Of a stretch of 64,000 nt of DNA, positions 14,525 through 27,785 are shown in pieces. The notes beneath the pieces are model-generated. The model ran no database searches. It was not told where the DNA came from and saw only the letters and a list, made by a program, of their open reading frames with translations. Positions within the stretch are counted from its first letter, which is position 1, and each line of letters begins with the position of its first letter. This DNA is from Fratercula arctica (lineage: Eukaryota > Chordata > Aves > Charadriiformes > Alcidae), in contig CANTUZ010000001.1 in the NCBI GenBank assembly GCA_947846985.1, positions 32,326,727 to 32,390,726 of the forward strand. The letters run 5' to 3'. The translations under genes and the position numbers were made by a program.

Positions 14525-14624
14525 ATTATATTGATGATTAGCCACCGGTTTATAGTTTGTGGTTACGGCTTTGTCCAGCTGCTGTGATAGCCTTACAGGT
14601 TTAGAAGATTCTTCTATCTGTAAT
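14525..14624 (-). CDS. GTF2F2: GTF2F2 (RAP30) internal exon, linker region
   Basis: A 100-nt exon on the minus strand. After one base that completes the split arginine codon it encodes 33 residues, LQIEESSKPVRL through SQQLDKAVTTNYKPVANHQYN. This equals human RAP30 residues 130-162 with one visible difference (A for V after LDK). This is the linker between the N-terminal RAP74-dimerisation domain and the C-terminal winged helix. The acceptor is TTTTGCAG, with AG at 14626-14625. The donor is GTAAGT at 14524-14519. It enters in phase 2, matching the AG left by the 50532-50613 exon, and leaves in phase 0, matching the next exon. The open frame running past the donor (VSSFQYF...) is intron. Confidence 0.97.
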
Positions 14625-17600
14625 CTGCAAAAGAAAAGAAGGGAATTAATAAAAAGTTCAGACAAGTACATACTCAAAATGAATTCTAAAAATCTGCAGG
14701 TATGAACCAGCCCGTATCAAAGGTCATCTGCAAATAAATCTTAAGGGAAAACAGACACGTCCTTCTGAATTAAGTTTTTCCTGCTCTACTTTTGCTCGAG
14801 GACACTGTGGACAACATGGTATGCACTACAGAAGATACTGAAATGCTAAAACCCAAGCAACTATGATGGGAAGACACTAAAAACCATGCCTGAACACAAA
14901 TTTTATTCCAAAAGCCTGGCGCTCAGGTGGAAGAAAAGACCGTGCTCTTGAAAAAAGATGAAACCCAACCCAAATGAAGCCAAACTCTCCAGCTTACTCA
15001 GATGAGGGCTGAAAAAGTTTTCAATCCACCTTTGTTGACTCCCAGAGCACAATGAAGACCAGACTCCATGATCTTCTCTTAGATATCTTAATGTAAAAAT
15101 ATAAATGTAAAAGTATAAATTTCCATGACCTTTCTTTTGGCATTATAGTACCAATGTACAGTCAAGTCTCAGTCATAGTTAATGAAAGGTGACCTTCAGT
15201 CCTCTGCGAGGAAGACTCCGAGGAGGTCAGAGGTTGAACACATTTTGTCAAGCTCATCCCTTTGTAATTTAAACCTCACACATGATGGCTCCATTTCCTT
15301 CAGGTTTAACACTCAAGAATGACTACTTGAAACGAAAATGCGGGAAACCAAACTTCAGAAAGGTGCAGGACAACATCCTTTCAGACAAAATAGCTTAATG
15401 GTACATAGAATTAATATTTAGGTAAAACTAAGTTATCATCAGTGACATTATTTTGTTTCCAGAGATGTATCTTATAGGCAGAAGAGTCAATTTTCACTAA
15501 ATGCAATATAAGTCTTAAAGCCCAATAAATGTACAGTGATGTTTGCTTTGTTCCAAAGAAAAATTAATACGGTGACATTAATGCAAATAATAACTACGTG
15601 TTTATTAATGTAAAACACAAAAGCGATAAAACAGTACTTTAAAAAACACTGTGAGCGTTTGAGATCACTGATTTCTTTCTGTAAAAATATAACATACACC
15701 CAAAGAGCTACATTGAAATTCAGCATGCTTCTGATTTAACACCTGAACAACCTAAATGAATTACATTTGAAGTAAGCATTAAATTAAGAAATAAATTCTC
15801 TTGTGGTAGCAACTAGAACTAAAGCCAGTCACCCTTCACAGATAGTACGGCTGGACAGTAGTTGCTGGAAGCTTTCTCTCACAGATAGACAGAAACTTGC
15901 TTCCTCTTGAGTCTTTGCAGACTTGTCTCTTGTTCTATAGCTTTAATTACCCTTAACGACCATTGTCTTGTATTCTACAGTTCTAAATCAGGAGAAGGTA
16001 CATCAATGCCGCCTTCTGTCCAAACGTAGCATGTTTTTTCTTAGCTTGAAGGAAAATCAATTGGAAGGTAAACGAGCAGTAAACACCTTTTTCCCCTCTT
16101 CTGGCAAATAAAGGTAGCAGTTTTTATCACAAGAGTTTATCTTTTGGCTTTCAATCTAATTAAATGATTTTAAAGATTTTATTGATCTGGTTACCACAGG
16201 TCTTCTAAACTCACATTTCACAAAGAGGCACAGACCAAAGCTAAATCAATATCTTTTTTCCAAATCTGTCTTTTTCTCTACTTCTTAATTGCTTTAATTT
16301 TTTTCTTTTTGATCTCAATGACTTTTTTATTTTTAAATAGCTTGGCTTCGCTTTTTCTTTTTTTTTTTTTTTAATCTTCTCTTGCAGTTCTTCACCATTT
16401 TCCCAATTGTTTTGACCTGGGGAGTTTTCCAGTTCTCGCTCTCCCCCATTGTAGCTATTTTTCATCTCACTTCTCCCCTTTCACATTTTTCCTTTCTGTA
16501 AAGGAGATTTCTTGCTCAACCTGTTTACTGATATTGCTCCTGTTCATGAGACAGGCGCTCCTGGAGCTGAACTGGGAATTCTTGTCTCTCCTTTCCCCTC
16601 CAAGGCCACTGCACCAACTTCAGGTGGACCAGATTTAGATATTTGATTTGTGATGTCGTTCCAGAGTCCTCATTACAGCTGCAGCACAGGTAAGTGACAG
16701 AGACACTTACACATCAGATGGTCTCACATTTTTGGGGAGCATTAGGCTTTCAACAGTGGCATTTCTCCATGCTTAAATCCTCCTTGCACCGGGCTTTATA
16801 TTCATTACTCTTTACAATATAAATTTACAATATCCTCCATTTTTTCAGGAAAACAGCCAAAGAACATTAGTCCCTCAATAAAGAAATGCCAGAACACTGA
16901 AAATATGGATTGAACACCACAGACCGTTCTCAGAAGGAAAAGCTTTAGAATGGTGATGTCAACCCCCCTCCAGCTTCTTAATAAATTAGATATTTAAGCG
17001 TGTAAATTATTGATAGCTCTTTAGCCTAGAGCCTGTCATGAACTTTGGACACTGCTCAGTGTTGAAAGTCTCTTCCTGTTCTGGCATTTTAAAATTACAG
17101 TACAGGAAATTTCATCACGCATTTCAGTCCAGCTTCCATAAATTAATCCTTCTTTACATAAAAGAACACCAGCAATTTATTTCTTAACACTTTTTGCTTG
17201 CCATGCGGGATATGCATTTCAGGTTTTTTACTTTAACCTGCTAATTTCCAAAGCAGTAGAAAACCAAATGTGTAGGAGAACTAATGCACTTCTCAGAGGC
17301 CTCCAAAGGTTGTTGGCAGTGAAGTTACATTTAACACGTGAAGTTCCCCACGCAATCTTGAAAGCAAAGAAAAACTTCTTGCCTGCTTAGGAAATGGGAT
17401 GGAAGCCTACCAAGTGAAAATGGAAACGGAAAATCTAAGTTGGTTTGTGAAATGACAGATTTCAGAAAGATCTACATGTACCAACTCACAAATACATCAG
17501 CTACAAATGTACGTGCCTCTGAAGGAAATTTCCGAGATATCCCTGTTGTGCTTCAAGGTTTCTTGCCAAAGGTTTCCAAATTACGACCCACAGTTCTCAG

Positions 17601-17873
17601 ATGGTCTTTAGAAAACTGGCTAACAGTACAGTGCTAACTTTTTTCCCCATTCCTAGTTGATAAATTGCTGTAGTGAAAAACTAAAAATATATTACATCCC
17701 TGGCATTACTTTTTAATGCAAGCAATTACAGCAGTTGCCACATGCCAATACGGAAATCTAAATGGGAAGCACAGTGACTCAGAAGGCAAGCCTTTTTATT
17801 AATATGCATGTATTCTACACATGCATCTTGCTCTTCTCTCTAATGGCTGTCCTTCTCATTTCATTTTCTGCAG
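14625..17873. other. Start of the 35.9-kb GTF2F2 intron, no gene seen
   Basis: AT-rich intron sequence upstream (minus-strand sense) of the 14525-14624 exon. It contains a T-rich tract around 16350-16372. Only short, unrecognised ORFs are present. Confidence 0.7.
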
Positions 17874-18017
17874 TTTTCAAGATCTCCTGGACAATGACAG
17901 AGCCTCACGGTGCCTTCCTTCTGCCGGGCTTTCATGCGGAATATAGTCACACGATCCCCTGTGGAACAACAGCTGCTGCACATCTGGAGTTAGCCTCCCC
18001 AGAATGCACAAACGCAG
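17874..18017 (+). other. Unassigned exon-like block, plus strand
   Basis: A 144-bp stretch framed by a long polypyrimidine tract and acceptor TTTTCTGCAG (ending 17873), and by a donor GTAAAG at 18018. It is GC-richer than its surroundings. One of three frames is open right through it (within the open frame 17762-18097), reading FKISWTMTEPHG... to ASPECTNA. The other two frames contain stops. Both borders would be phase 1, so the block would be a symmetrical 48-codon unit. I do not recognise the peptide. It could be an exon of an unannotated antisense transcript, a lncRNA exon, or chance. Confidence 0.22.
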
Positions 18018-21000
18018 GTAAAGGGCATGACAAATGTGGTATATACCCCAAATTAGCAAATGGTTCATGTGTGGATGAAGCCCTGAAATTTGCTTAGTGA
18101 GCTACAAAGGGTAAAGACAAATAGCCTGTAATCATTTTGTCCAGATGATTTGTTGGTATAGACACTATTTGCAGGGAAAATATGGTGTGGGTTTGTTTTT
18201 TTTTTCAAACTCATGCCATAATTCTCTCGCATTCAGAAAGCATAACGTCTGGGTGAATATAATTGACTTTTTAAATTCGTATAGCTGTTTGGAAAAAGTT
18301 GCTGAAATATGTATTTATATATTCTAGTAATTATACACAAAAATTTATAACAAAAGCTATGACCTGGGCATTATATTAGCCTTTTAGACCAATGTTTTAA
18401 CACGTTACAGATATGATTACTTTTAAATGCCTATTTCTTAAACAGAATTTAAAAAGCAGTATTAAACCAAAATATTATGAAGCATTTTATACAGCGTTTT
18501 CTCAGACTGGTTCTGCTGAAACTTAATTGAAACTGTTGGTAGGAATAATAAAAAAAAAATCAATAGAAATTCTGAGTCACTGGTGACACTGATTTAAAGG
18601 AGCAGTGGCTTTTTACCTATTACTCTATTATGATTTGCAGGAGTGTGACAGAAGCCTTAGTTACGGCTCAGAACTACACACAACTCTCCAAGGAGTTAAA
18701 TTTTCCATTTGACTCTTGTTGAAATAGCTAGCGCCATAATTCATGCTAATATCTGGCCTAAAAAATAAAAAGAGAGCGCAGATTTCCCCCCCCCCCCCCA
18801 CCCGCCCCAAATCTACCAACAAATTAGCGACAGAGCAGCCACCAGCCTGCATACTGTGGTTTTCTCTTCCACCCCCAAGATCAAATATAGCTCTTCTGCC
18901 TTGAAATACAGCAAGTAACCAGCATGGCATCGAATTCACCCCAGTCATTTCCCAGCAAAATACATTTTATACTGCAACTCTGATTTGTCATTGTGCCTAC
19001 AGCTGAATAAAGGGAAAAAAAACATTCGAACAGGCTGGAAATAATTCTATAGGACTTGTCAACATGCAGCAGGCTCATAAAGGGAGACAGATGAAGGCAA
19101 TATGTACATTCCTAGGAGGAGACGCTCGTTGGCTTTTAAATATGTGTATCTTCCAGCAATAAAAAATAAACCGAAGACCTTTAGAATAGATGATTTCCTG
19201 TGATTAATCTTCTGCCAGAAAACAAAAGTTTCAAAGATTAGAAGCAGGTATTAACCAGAAATGCTGCTAGGGCTTGAATTCTTGACATTTCTAAAGAAAT
19301 TATTGTACGGACAGGACTGAAAACTTTCAGTAGCTTTTTGAGCTTGGCTGTATTTACACAGGGCACTAGTAAGTAAGGAGCTAACCTTATTGTGGCAAAA
19401 AAGGAAAAGTTGGTTTGCTTCTCTCTCTGCAATATCACCCGATAGGGATGCACTGGAAAGGAGCAGGCCCACTGCCCAAACCTTTGGAGGGGAAGAAACA
19501 CAAACTCTCCAGCTTTGCACAGTTTTGTGGCGTTTTTTTTTTTATTTACTCCTCACAGAAGTTCCCAGCCTGGTACCAGGGGAGTGAAAACCAAGGACTA
19601 ATGCTCTCCTAGTTCCTTACTCAGTAATTCTGTACTTGAACCAGACACAGGCAGCTGCATTATATGAAGTTTCACAGTATCTGATACGGGGAACAAAGTT
19701 TTTATTTTGCTTTCCCATTTTGCTAAGCATCCCAAACGTGACAGAGGTAGGTACATCCTGCAAAATCTCATGCAAACCAAATGGAACAATATAGCTTCAC
19801 TACTGCTTCTCTTGTGTTCATTTGGACTACCGCGCCTTGCTGAGGTTCAGGCAGCATCTTTTCTGACTTTTCTTCCAAGCAAGAATATTAGTAATATAAG
19901 AAGTGAGCAGATGATGGGCAAGAGATGAAAACTCCTATAAGATACTGAAACTTAAAGTTTTTGTAATTCTGTGAGAACTAAAGGGAAGACATCACCCTGT
20001 GGGGCACATCCTGCTAAACGACCCCGTGGCAGTGCCCACCCACAAACAACATAGGAAATTACCAGAATTAATTCATCGGTAAAAATACACGTTATCTAAT
20101 AATGATGATGACAACCTGCTGCTACACAAAATGATACATTCTGAAGGATAAGAACTAGCAACATGCAAGTTCAGCATGTTGTGTTTCGTTGTAAGAAGAA
20201 AGGTCCGACTGTCTCACATTAAATGGAGGCGGATGACTGCAGCCCGTTGCATGGACGAATCTACTTTTCTCCTTCAGATGTTGAGTGTTAGTCCAGCACA
20301 CACCCAGTCAAAGCAAAGTGAGTCCATCTCCATTTATAAAGACTAGACAGGCAGTCAGAGAAGATGATAAGCTGAATGAAAATGGCACTAAGAAGTGCAT
20401 TTGCCAGCATTAAATAATGAAACGTTCCAAATTATTAATACAGAATATGATTTATAACTAATTTTAAGTCTTGAAATCCTGGCATTTCAAGAAAAGTGCT
20501 GTAATTATTTTTTGTTCAGGAAACCTACTAGTTTTTTTCTGAAGTTGACATCTTCAACTATATATGTTAAAGGCTGAGCAATGAATCATATAAGATAATT
20601 TCATGTCTAATATTGAGACAGGCATCACAGTCATAACTGAAGACTCCAATTCTACATATCTTTCTCCAGTACAGAACACGAGATTATATGAATGGCAATT
20701 AAACAAGAAGTAAGAATTTCTTATGCATTTTATTTTCCGGTTTGATAAAATAGGAATAATTGATTAAAACCACTATCCCATTTTTCCTCTCCAAGATTAC
20801 TACTGCAAATGATTAAAAGCCTTTTGGGTTGAGGTTGTGAAAATAAATAATGTAAAGATAAAGTAAGACAGACTTTAGCATTCTAGGAGTGATATAATTG
20901 AACAACTTTCCCTATTATTTGATGTCCAGCTTTAAACAAAGTGATGTCTTAATGCAATTAGCATTAAGAAAATTATGAGATCTGCTTGACATCATGGATA

Positions 21001-21520
21001 TTTTTAATTAAGCTCACATGTGTCTGATGGATACTTCTTCTAGAAGTGTCCTGATGCTGATGAAGTCAGGCTCTGGCAGTGCCTGGTCCATACCGGGGAC
21101 ACAGTGGAAGTGTGTTATCCAAGGCTAACCTTAAAAAGGAATCATAACTCAGAGATATCTTTGATGTTATGTGACTGTTAAGGGAGGTTATAAGTAGCCC
21201 ATCCATTAGTGTGGCTGGCAAAGTTTGTTTCTTGTCTTTACCTCCATTAGACTTGTCTGTCCAGGTTTGTGTCTCTGTACGTTTTGTTTGTTGCTTCCCC
21301 CCTTTACTCAACACCCCTTTTTGCACCAAAAGGGTCCTTGACCAGATAGATACCCTTAAGGGCACAGATGCCCATTCACCCTTGTGAAGCAAGGCAGCCT
21401 CTGCACCCTCCCTGCCCTTCCAGGAGGACTTGGGTCAACTCACCATTGCCCTCTTGCCGGGTGAAAAGGCCCTTCCACCACTGTCATGCTGTGGACCAAT
21501 GGAAAGGCCTTGCACGGTCA
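18018..21520. other. GTF2F2 intron, no gene seen
   Basis: AT-rich intron sequence. The only notable item is the poly-C tract at 18786-18799, listed separately. Short ORFs at 19238-19520 on both strands overlap each other and match nothing recognised. Confidence 0.7.
18786..18807. repeat. Poly(C) tract with short C-rich extension
   Basis: Fourteen consecutive C on the plus strand, followed by A, CCC, G and CCCC. The minus strand, which is the GTF2F2 sense strand, therefore carries a G14 run plus further G blocks, able in principle to form a G-quadruplex. Confidence 0.9.
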
Positions 21521-21797
21521 ATCATAGAATCATGGAATCATTTAGGTTGGAAAAGACCTTTAAGATCATCGAGTCCAACTGTAAAATTAACACTACCAAG
21601 TCCACCACTAAACTACATCCCTAAGCACCACGTCTACCCGTCTTTTAAATACCTCCAGGGACGGTGACTCAACTAACTTCCCCGGGCAGTCTGTTCCAAT
21701 GCTTGACAACGCTTTCGGTGAAGAAATTTTTCACAATATCGCATCTAAACCTCTGCTGGCACAGCTTCAGGCTGTTTCCTTTCGTCCTCTCACTTAT
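21521..21797 (-). mobile_element. CR1 LINE 3' fragment
   Basis: A CR1 3' end in minus orientation, starting with the inverted tail ATCATAGAATCATGG. It continues through the inverted tail (AAGATCATCGAGTCCAAC) into the ORF2 C-terminal region, for example CTTTTAAATACCTCCAGGGA, the reverse of the segment encoding SLEVFKR. It is about 277 bp long, truncated near 21797, and its frame is degraded. Confidence 0.92.
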
Positions 21798-24700
21798 TGC
21801 AAAGAAATGAACATTTCCTTATTACAATTCATGTACTCTGGAAAAGCAGAGAAGTCTGCAGCTCTGCAGTTGTTGCAAATGTCAGGATCTTGCAGTCCTT
21901 ACCACCCTACAGTCATCATATTCAATCAATTAATGCCTAGAAGGGAAACAAACACTTTGTTATTGGTTCCTACCATACTTTCAACATTTTCTTATTAATA
22001 CACACACCACGAACGTCTCTGTTCTGCCCAGTATTCAGCCCAACACAAATCCCAACACAAGAGAGAAGGTCAAGTTCAAGAACAAACAAAAGCAGAGCCA
22101 GAGGGGACAGTCTTCTCGAAGGACTAAGCCAGGGTGCAAGTGCATCCATGCACGCTCTGTTACATGCTGTATCTTTATATGGGGCACCTCATCTCAGTTT
22201 CTAAGTGGGTAACACTGCAGGACACAGTATATTTTTATACCAGGGTGCTTATAATTGTGGCTTATTCCTGTGACAGAAAGGTATAAAACTAGGGTGAAGT
22301 AAGATCTGGATGTCCTTTTGTGTTGGCCGGTGCACGCGGGCTACCCTGAGCACAGGCATGAGATGAGGCATAAGACTGGCAGAGTGACAAGGTACAGCAA
22401 GCAGAAAAGATTAGGCAGCGTGCCAGAAGAAATGGGAACGCAGGTGAAATTTTGGAGGCAGCTCTGAAGAACCATGCAGAGGTACATGACACTCATCAGT
22501 CCCAGGTGGAAAAAGAGAGGGAGGCAACACAGATGCTGGAAGAGAAGCAAGACGCAACAGGAACGGTGAAATAGGAAGAGCAGTCTGGTGGACATACTCC
22601 AGAAAAACAGCAAGGAAGGGGGAAAAGTAGGTTTAAAAGTCTTAGTTTCCCTTTGGGTTTGTTCAGCTAACGCACGCGAAGTTCTACAGGCCTCTACCTC
22701 TGAGCTAACCATTCGACATCGTCTGTAGAGCAGTCCGTACAACACACGCAGATGTCCGTGTCTTAAATACCGGTAGGAATGAATAACCAGTGAAAGCGTT
22801 TCCTTGCTTCGGCGGAAGCACCGGGAATCTCACAAGCCCATAATTAATACTACAGAAAGCAAAGACTGAAGATCTAGGAAAAGTGACTCATTAGCTATCT
22901 AAGCAGGATAGGAAAGGCCCAGCCCTTTAATTTTAACATGAAGACTATCCTCTTGAATTAAAGCCAGATGTATTACTTTCAAAAGGATCGCATACATTTT
23001 TAACTATGCATGCGCACGTATTTTAGTTGTTCCTATCAAAAAAGATCCTCTAGGAAACAATTATACAACAACACTTCTTTCCCTCTTATGCTACTAGATG
23101 GTTTAGAAGGTAAGTTGGAAAAGAAGATAAAGACTGCATGGTTTTGAAGAGGGGTCAGAGTTCTTGAAAATGTACAAGTGAGCTTAAATACGTGCAAAAA
23201 CATATTAAGGGCACTTATTATTTTTAAGGCAAAAGTGTAAGGAATAGTTTTATCTCCTCTGTTGCTGGCTCAAGACTTTCTTGCTTTGCAGCCAGATGTT
23301 TGGAAATCTCTTGCCTCTTACTAAAAGGGAAGTTTACTCTAAATTGTCAACAAAAAGAACAAGCCAACTGAGAAATAAGAGTATTTGAAACACTGTTGAA
23401 AAAATGCAGACTGCTAAAAACAACAGCATAGGTAAAACCCTGCACGTGCCGAGCACTTTGTTTTGATCTAGGTGACAAATGATGTCTGTGCCCTTGAGAT
23501 TTTTAAACAGGAACCTGGGATAAGATGTGTTTAAAGTCAAGCCCTATTCCCAGCTCTGCACCCTGTTATGCCATATACACCCTTCTGAAATTATGCAGTT
23601 TGGAGTCCTATTCTTATCCAAACTTTGTGGACCATCAAGTTCTGTATTTTTAGGTCTGTCCTGACAACCCTGGGTTGCCCACTCTCCCACTAATACAAAT
23701 AAATATTGTGTTTGACAGTGTGTGTGCCTGTACTTGGAAACTTGCAGCTAGAAATTGTTTCCTGTTTAAGGAAAACTTCATCTTGAATATTTTCTTTGAT
23801 ATCATAAACCAATTAGTGCCAATATTATACTTGGATGCCTGAGGAGGTATGAGGGGAAGAAAAGATCTGGCATCCTAATGTAAAAACCAAGACAAAACAG
23901 ATCTTTATAAATGAAGTTACCTTCAGCTATTTATATATTTTAAAGACAGAAATGATCATTATAATCATAAAATGATAATCTAAATTTTTCTCTTGTGTAC
24001 TACTGACTGAAGAGTATGCAGCAATATACCTCAGGCTCATAATTTCAATTCTGCTATGCTACATCATTTATAGAAAAACATCCTGTCATGATTCAAAACA
24101 ACAAAAATGATGAAGAATCACTGTATGCCTATGTTTTTTTATCATGTTTTTAAAGATAAAATCCTTTCCCACTTCCATTTTAAAAGATGCAGTTTCCTTT
24201 CCTGCTCCAAATTCCCTCAGTCCTAAAATTTCTCCATGAAGAATGGATTTATTAGTTAGATGCTATTTCAATTTAGATTTTAGAAAAGGAATTTTTAATT
24301 CTCAACTATTAATTATTTCTAAAAGTAAAATAAATAGACTTGTCTCAAAAATCATATAATCTTCATTTTCCTGCCAAAACTAATTTGCAGTGCTTGTTGC
24401 TGCTTTGAAACAAATGGTATAAATAATGGGGACTTTTAAGTCCAGGCAACACAAAGCCAAACACTTCTTGTTGGTGTCTGCAGATCCAGAAATGGTGTAA
24501 CATTTCACTAATGGGAATAAGAAAGAAGAATTTTAGGAATGAGTCTCTTCGGCAGAAAAGCCACATCTTTACCATGCCCTGAAAGGCCTAGGTCTTGAAT
24601 TATTGGTAAAAAGGTGGATGATTTCCAAGCTCAGTCTATGTAATTCTTTTGATGAAACCACTCACGTAGCTAAAGAGAAGCTGGAAGGAAAGAGGCAGAG

Positions 24701-27249
24701 TGTTGGCTGCAAGTCCTCAAATGAAACAAAACCACCCTACAGCATCTCAGCTAACTCTCCTCAGTCTGAACCTCTCCTCCCCTTCTCCTGCGAAACGTCT
24801 TCAGGGAGTTACAGCTGCCAGCACTCTGCTTCCAACTACGTGCTGCCGTCTCCAAAACTCCACTTCTCAGATACCTCGCCACCCCCCACCCCCCCCCCCC
24901 CCCGATAGCTCTGCAAACCGCCACGGCATCTGGCTCCATTGGGGATCTTCCAGTTAAAATTTACTGTAAACAATTTAACAGTTTGTGGCAATCTGGGAAA
25001 CATTTGGAATGCTTCCCTAGAAAACCTAGCTGGCTCAAATCCTCGAGGTTTTTCTCTGCCTCTTCCCTCCTTAGCCTGCAGACCTAGAATGCCAGATAGC
25101 GGAACGCCTTTTTGAGGACATCCACCTCCCTTCTATTAAAATAAACTTGGAAACAACCAGCGAGGGACTGCTGCAAAGGGCACTGAAACAAAATTGCTGG
25201 GAGAAAGCACTGCGCATGGCTATGTGTTAATGTCTATATACTGCCGTCGATAGCTTAAAAGGTAATCTTTCACAGTTCAGCTACTGTTAAATAGCCTAAC
25301 TATACGCTTGCTCTAAACGCTCACCAATTAGCTCACGTTGAACTGCTGAATTAACCCACCCAACACTCTTTCCTGCAAGCAAAGAGAACCAAATTGTTTT
25401 TAACTGAACTCTGAAAACACGCTTAATCCAAACAAAATCAGCATTAAGTTAAAAAGAAAAGCTGTGTAGGCTCAGCGACCCTATGAACTCTATGCTATAA
25501 AAACCAGAGCAAACACAGGAAGGGAAAGAATCCAGTCTTTCTCCTTAGTCCATGCAAAAAAGCAGTCTTGCTTATCCTCCACCTGGAAAACTTATCAGTT
25601 TCTTCTGAAAGCCACAGAAAATAAAAAGAAATGTAACAGAGCAAACCAAAGAGCAGACTGAAAGATGTACCAGCTAAAACAGAAAAACAGATATTTCTTT
25701 TTAAATGTTTGGTCATCATTCTTTCAGTCAGCTCTATTTCCTTTGCCAATTGTACAGCACTGCTGCTCTGCTGTATTTGTTCAAATACTTTAATTACATT
25801 TTACCTCCTCCTATTTTGCAAAGCAAGTGCTTCCCCAGCTCCCTCTCCCAGTACATTACATACCTGCCTACCTCCTCTGACAAATCGCTGCTACGGCATC
25901 TCTCAGCTGCTGTTGGAGTGGGGACTGTGCTCACCAGCCGTGCGGAGGGAGCCGGGCGAGCAGGAATAGGGGTGGGAGCTGCCGGGCTGCTCTGTGGCTG
26001 GGAGGTGATGGCAATGGGGAGAGAAAAGCCACCACAGGGCCACTGACCGCAGACCTCTGCTCCTGCTTGCCAGGATGTCTGAAGGATTGTTTTACACCAG
26101 CCCTGAATCATTCAGCCTGGCTCCAGTCACCTTCCTTGAGGTCTGGTCTTTGAAATCCTGCTGCACTGGGCAAACGTGAACGTTATTTTCTTAAAAAGCC
26201 TTACTTGGCTTCTGTGCATCATCTTCAGGGCGTATGGTGCTCATCACAGCCACAGGTGTATCACCGTTAGCCCCTGATAAGAGCTCTCACTCAGTATTCT
26301 GAAAATACCTTCAGGATCTGGAGGCTGTGGCTCAAAACTCAGCTTCGAGCTCTGCTAAAACTTTAAACCAACAATTCTCAAAGTTAGTTCAAAATATCTT
26401 TCTTTTAAAAGCACACTGATGACCATGAGGCACAACAAGGACACAGCTAGGTTTTGAGGCAACTGAGCTCAGAAAGCATAAGATCTCATTTTCCATTTTA
26501 AAAAATATAATTTAAAAACTAACATTGTCTTTGTTTTGGAGAAAAAAAAAACCACAAGCTTGGTAGCTCAGGACATTATCTTTTGAACACTCCCTAGAGA
26601 GCTTATTTGTTAAGAAATAAACTTATCTCCACGCACTTCTGAGCTCTGCTAGATTAGTATTCTCCTCTTAATTAGAGATTTTCAGAAGAGTGCCTGTTAT
26701 TTGTGAACACAAAGAAACTCACCCAGACTTTGTGAAGCCATACCTATTCTGTTATTAAATAAACCCCCCCAAAGATTTGATTATAGATTTGTCTGGCATG
26801 ACAAATTCCAAAACCAGTTAATGGCTGAAGCACAAACGTTGTCTAGCTTCCCTAATAGGAAGCTGGATAATTGGGTTTGTCTGTAAGATCTGTGTGAAAG
26901 CAGACTCCATGCATGTGTAATTTGGTTGAGTATGTCCTCCACAGAAAAAAAAAGTCTTGAAAGAAGCTTCATGACCATTATATTTTAAAGCCTGCTCTGC
27001 ATAATTCTTCTTAATTACACCTAAGGCTGCAATTAAAATAAAAAAAATAAATACATGCAAGAAGAAATGCTCCACATAAGTTTCAGTGGTCTGTCATAAA
27101 CCTGCATGGAACTGAATGTTTTAGTCAGTAATCCAAACATGAAATATACTGTGAAACTATTTTTATTGAGAAAAGAGCAGGGTTTTCCAAAAACAACTAC
27201 AATTTTTAATTCAGTGTGCATATACGTATCAAATGGCAGTGCAAAACAG
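21798..27249. other. GTF2F2 intron, unresolved blocks
   Basis: Mostly AT-rich. A GC-richer block at about 22040-22760 holds a 66-codon charged reading frame on the plus strand at 22374-22574 (after an in-frame TAA, no initiating ATG near its start). It has helix-like composition (AEKIRQRARR, QVEKEREATQMLEEKQ) but no family I recognise. A 15-base C run is listed separately. The patch at 25900-26000 is also GC-rich and unassigned. Confidence 0.5.
24889..24903. repeat. Poly(C) tract, 15 bp
   Basis: Fifteen C on the plus strand, directly after ACCCCCCA, in a C-rich neighbourhood. The GTF2F2 transcript strand has G here. Confidence 0.9.
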
Positions 27250-27785
27250 TGTATCTTAGGGTACTGGGTCTGGCTGGGATGGGGTTAAATTTCCCCATAG
27301 CAGCCCATATAGTGGCCAGGAGGGTGTTGGTAACCCACCCATGGGTTGGCTGCTGCTGAGCAGCACCCGCAGAGCACCAAGGCTGGCCGCCTCTCCAACA
27401 CCCCACAAAGGATGGTGGCCAAGAGGCTGGGAGGGGACACAGCCAGGACAGCTGACCCCAGCTGATCAAGGGGATATCCCATGATGCTATACGATGCCCA
27501 GCAATAAAAGCTAAGAGAAAGGAGAAGAGCGTTCATTATTAAGGTGTTTGTCTTCTGAAGCAGCTGCGACATGTACTGGGTCCCTGTTGCCCACAAAGCG
27601 GCTGGACATCACCAGCTGATGGGAAGTAAAGAATAAATGTCCATTTTCGCTTTGCTTCCATACACAACCTTTGCTTTCTTTCATTAAACTGCCTTTATCT
27701 TGAACCACGAGTTTTTCCGTCTTATTTTCTCCCCCTCTCCTGATGAGGAGGGGGAGTGAGAGAGCGGCTGGGTGGGCATCTGGCA
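27250..27785 (+). mobile_element. Solo LTR of an avian endogenous retrovirus (ERVL-like)
   Basis: A 536-bp block beginning TG and ending CA, flanked by a 4-bp direct repeat ACAG (27246-27249 and 27786-27789). Its 5' part (GGTCTGGCTGGGATGGGGTT) resembles the start of avian ERVL-class LTRs as I remember them. An AATAAA poly(A) signal lies at 27503-27508, as expected for an LTR in plus orientation. No gag, pol or env reading frame is next to it, so it is a solo LTR left by recombination. ERVL elements usually make 5-bp duplications, so the 4-bp reading, and hence the exact ends, may be off by a base. ORFs inside it on the minus strand are not genes. Confidence 0.75.
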
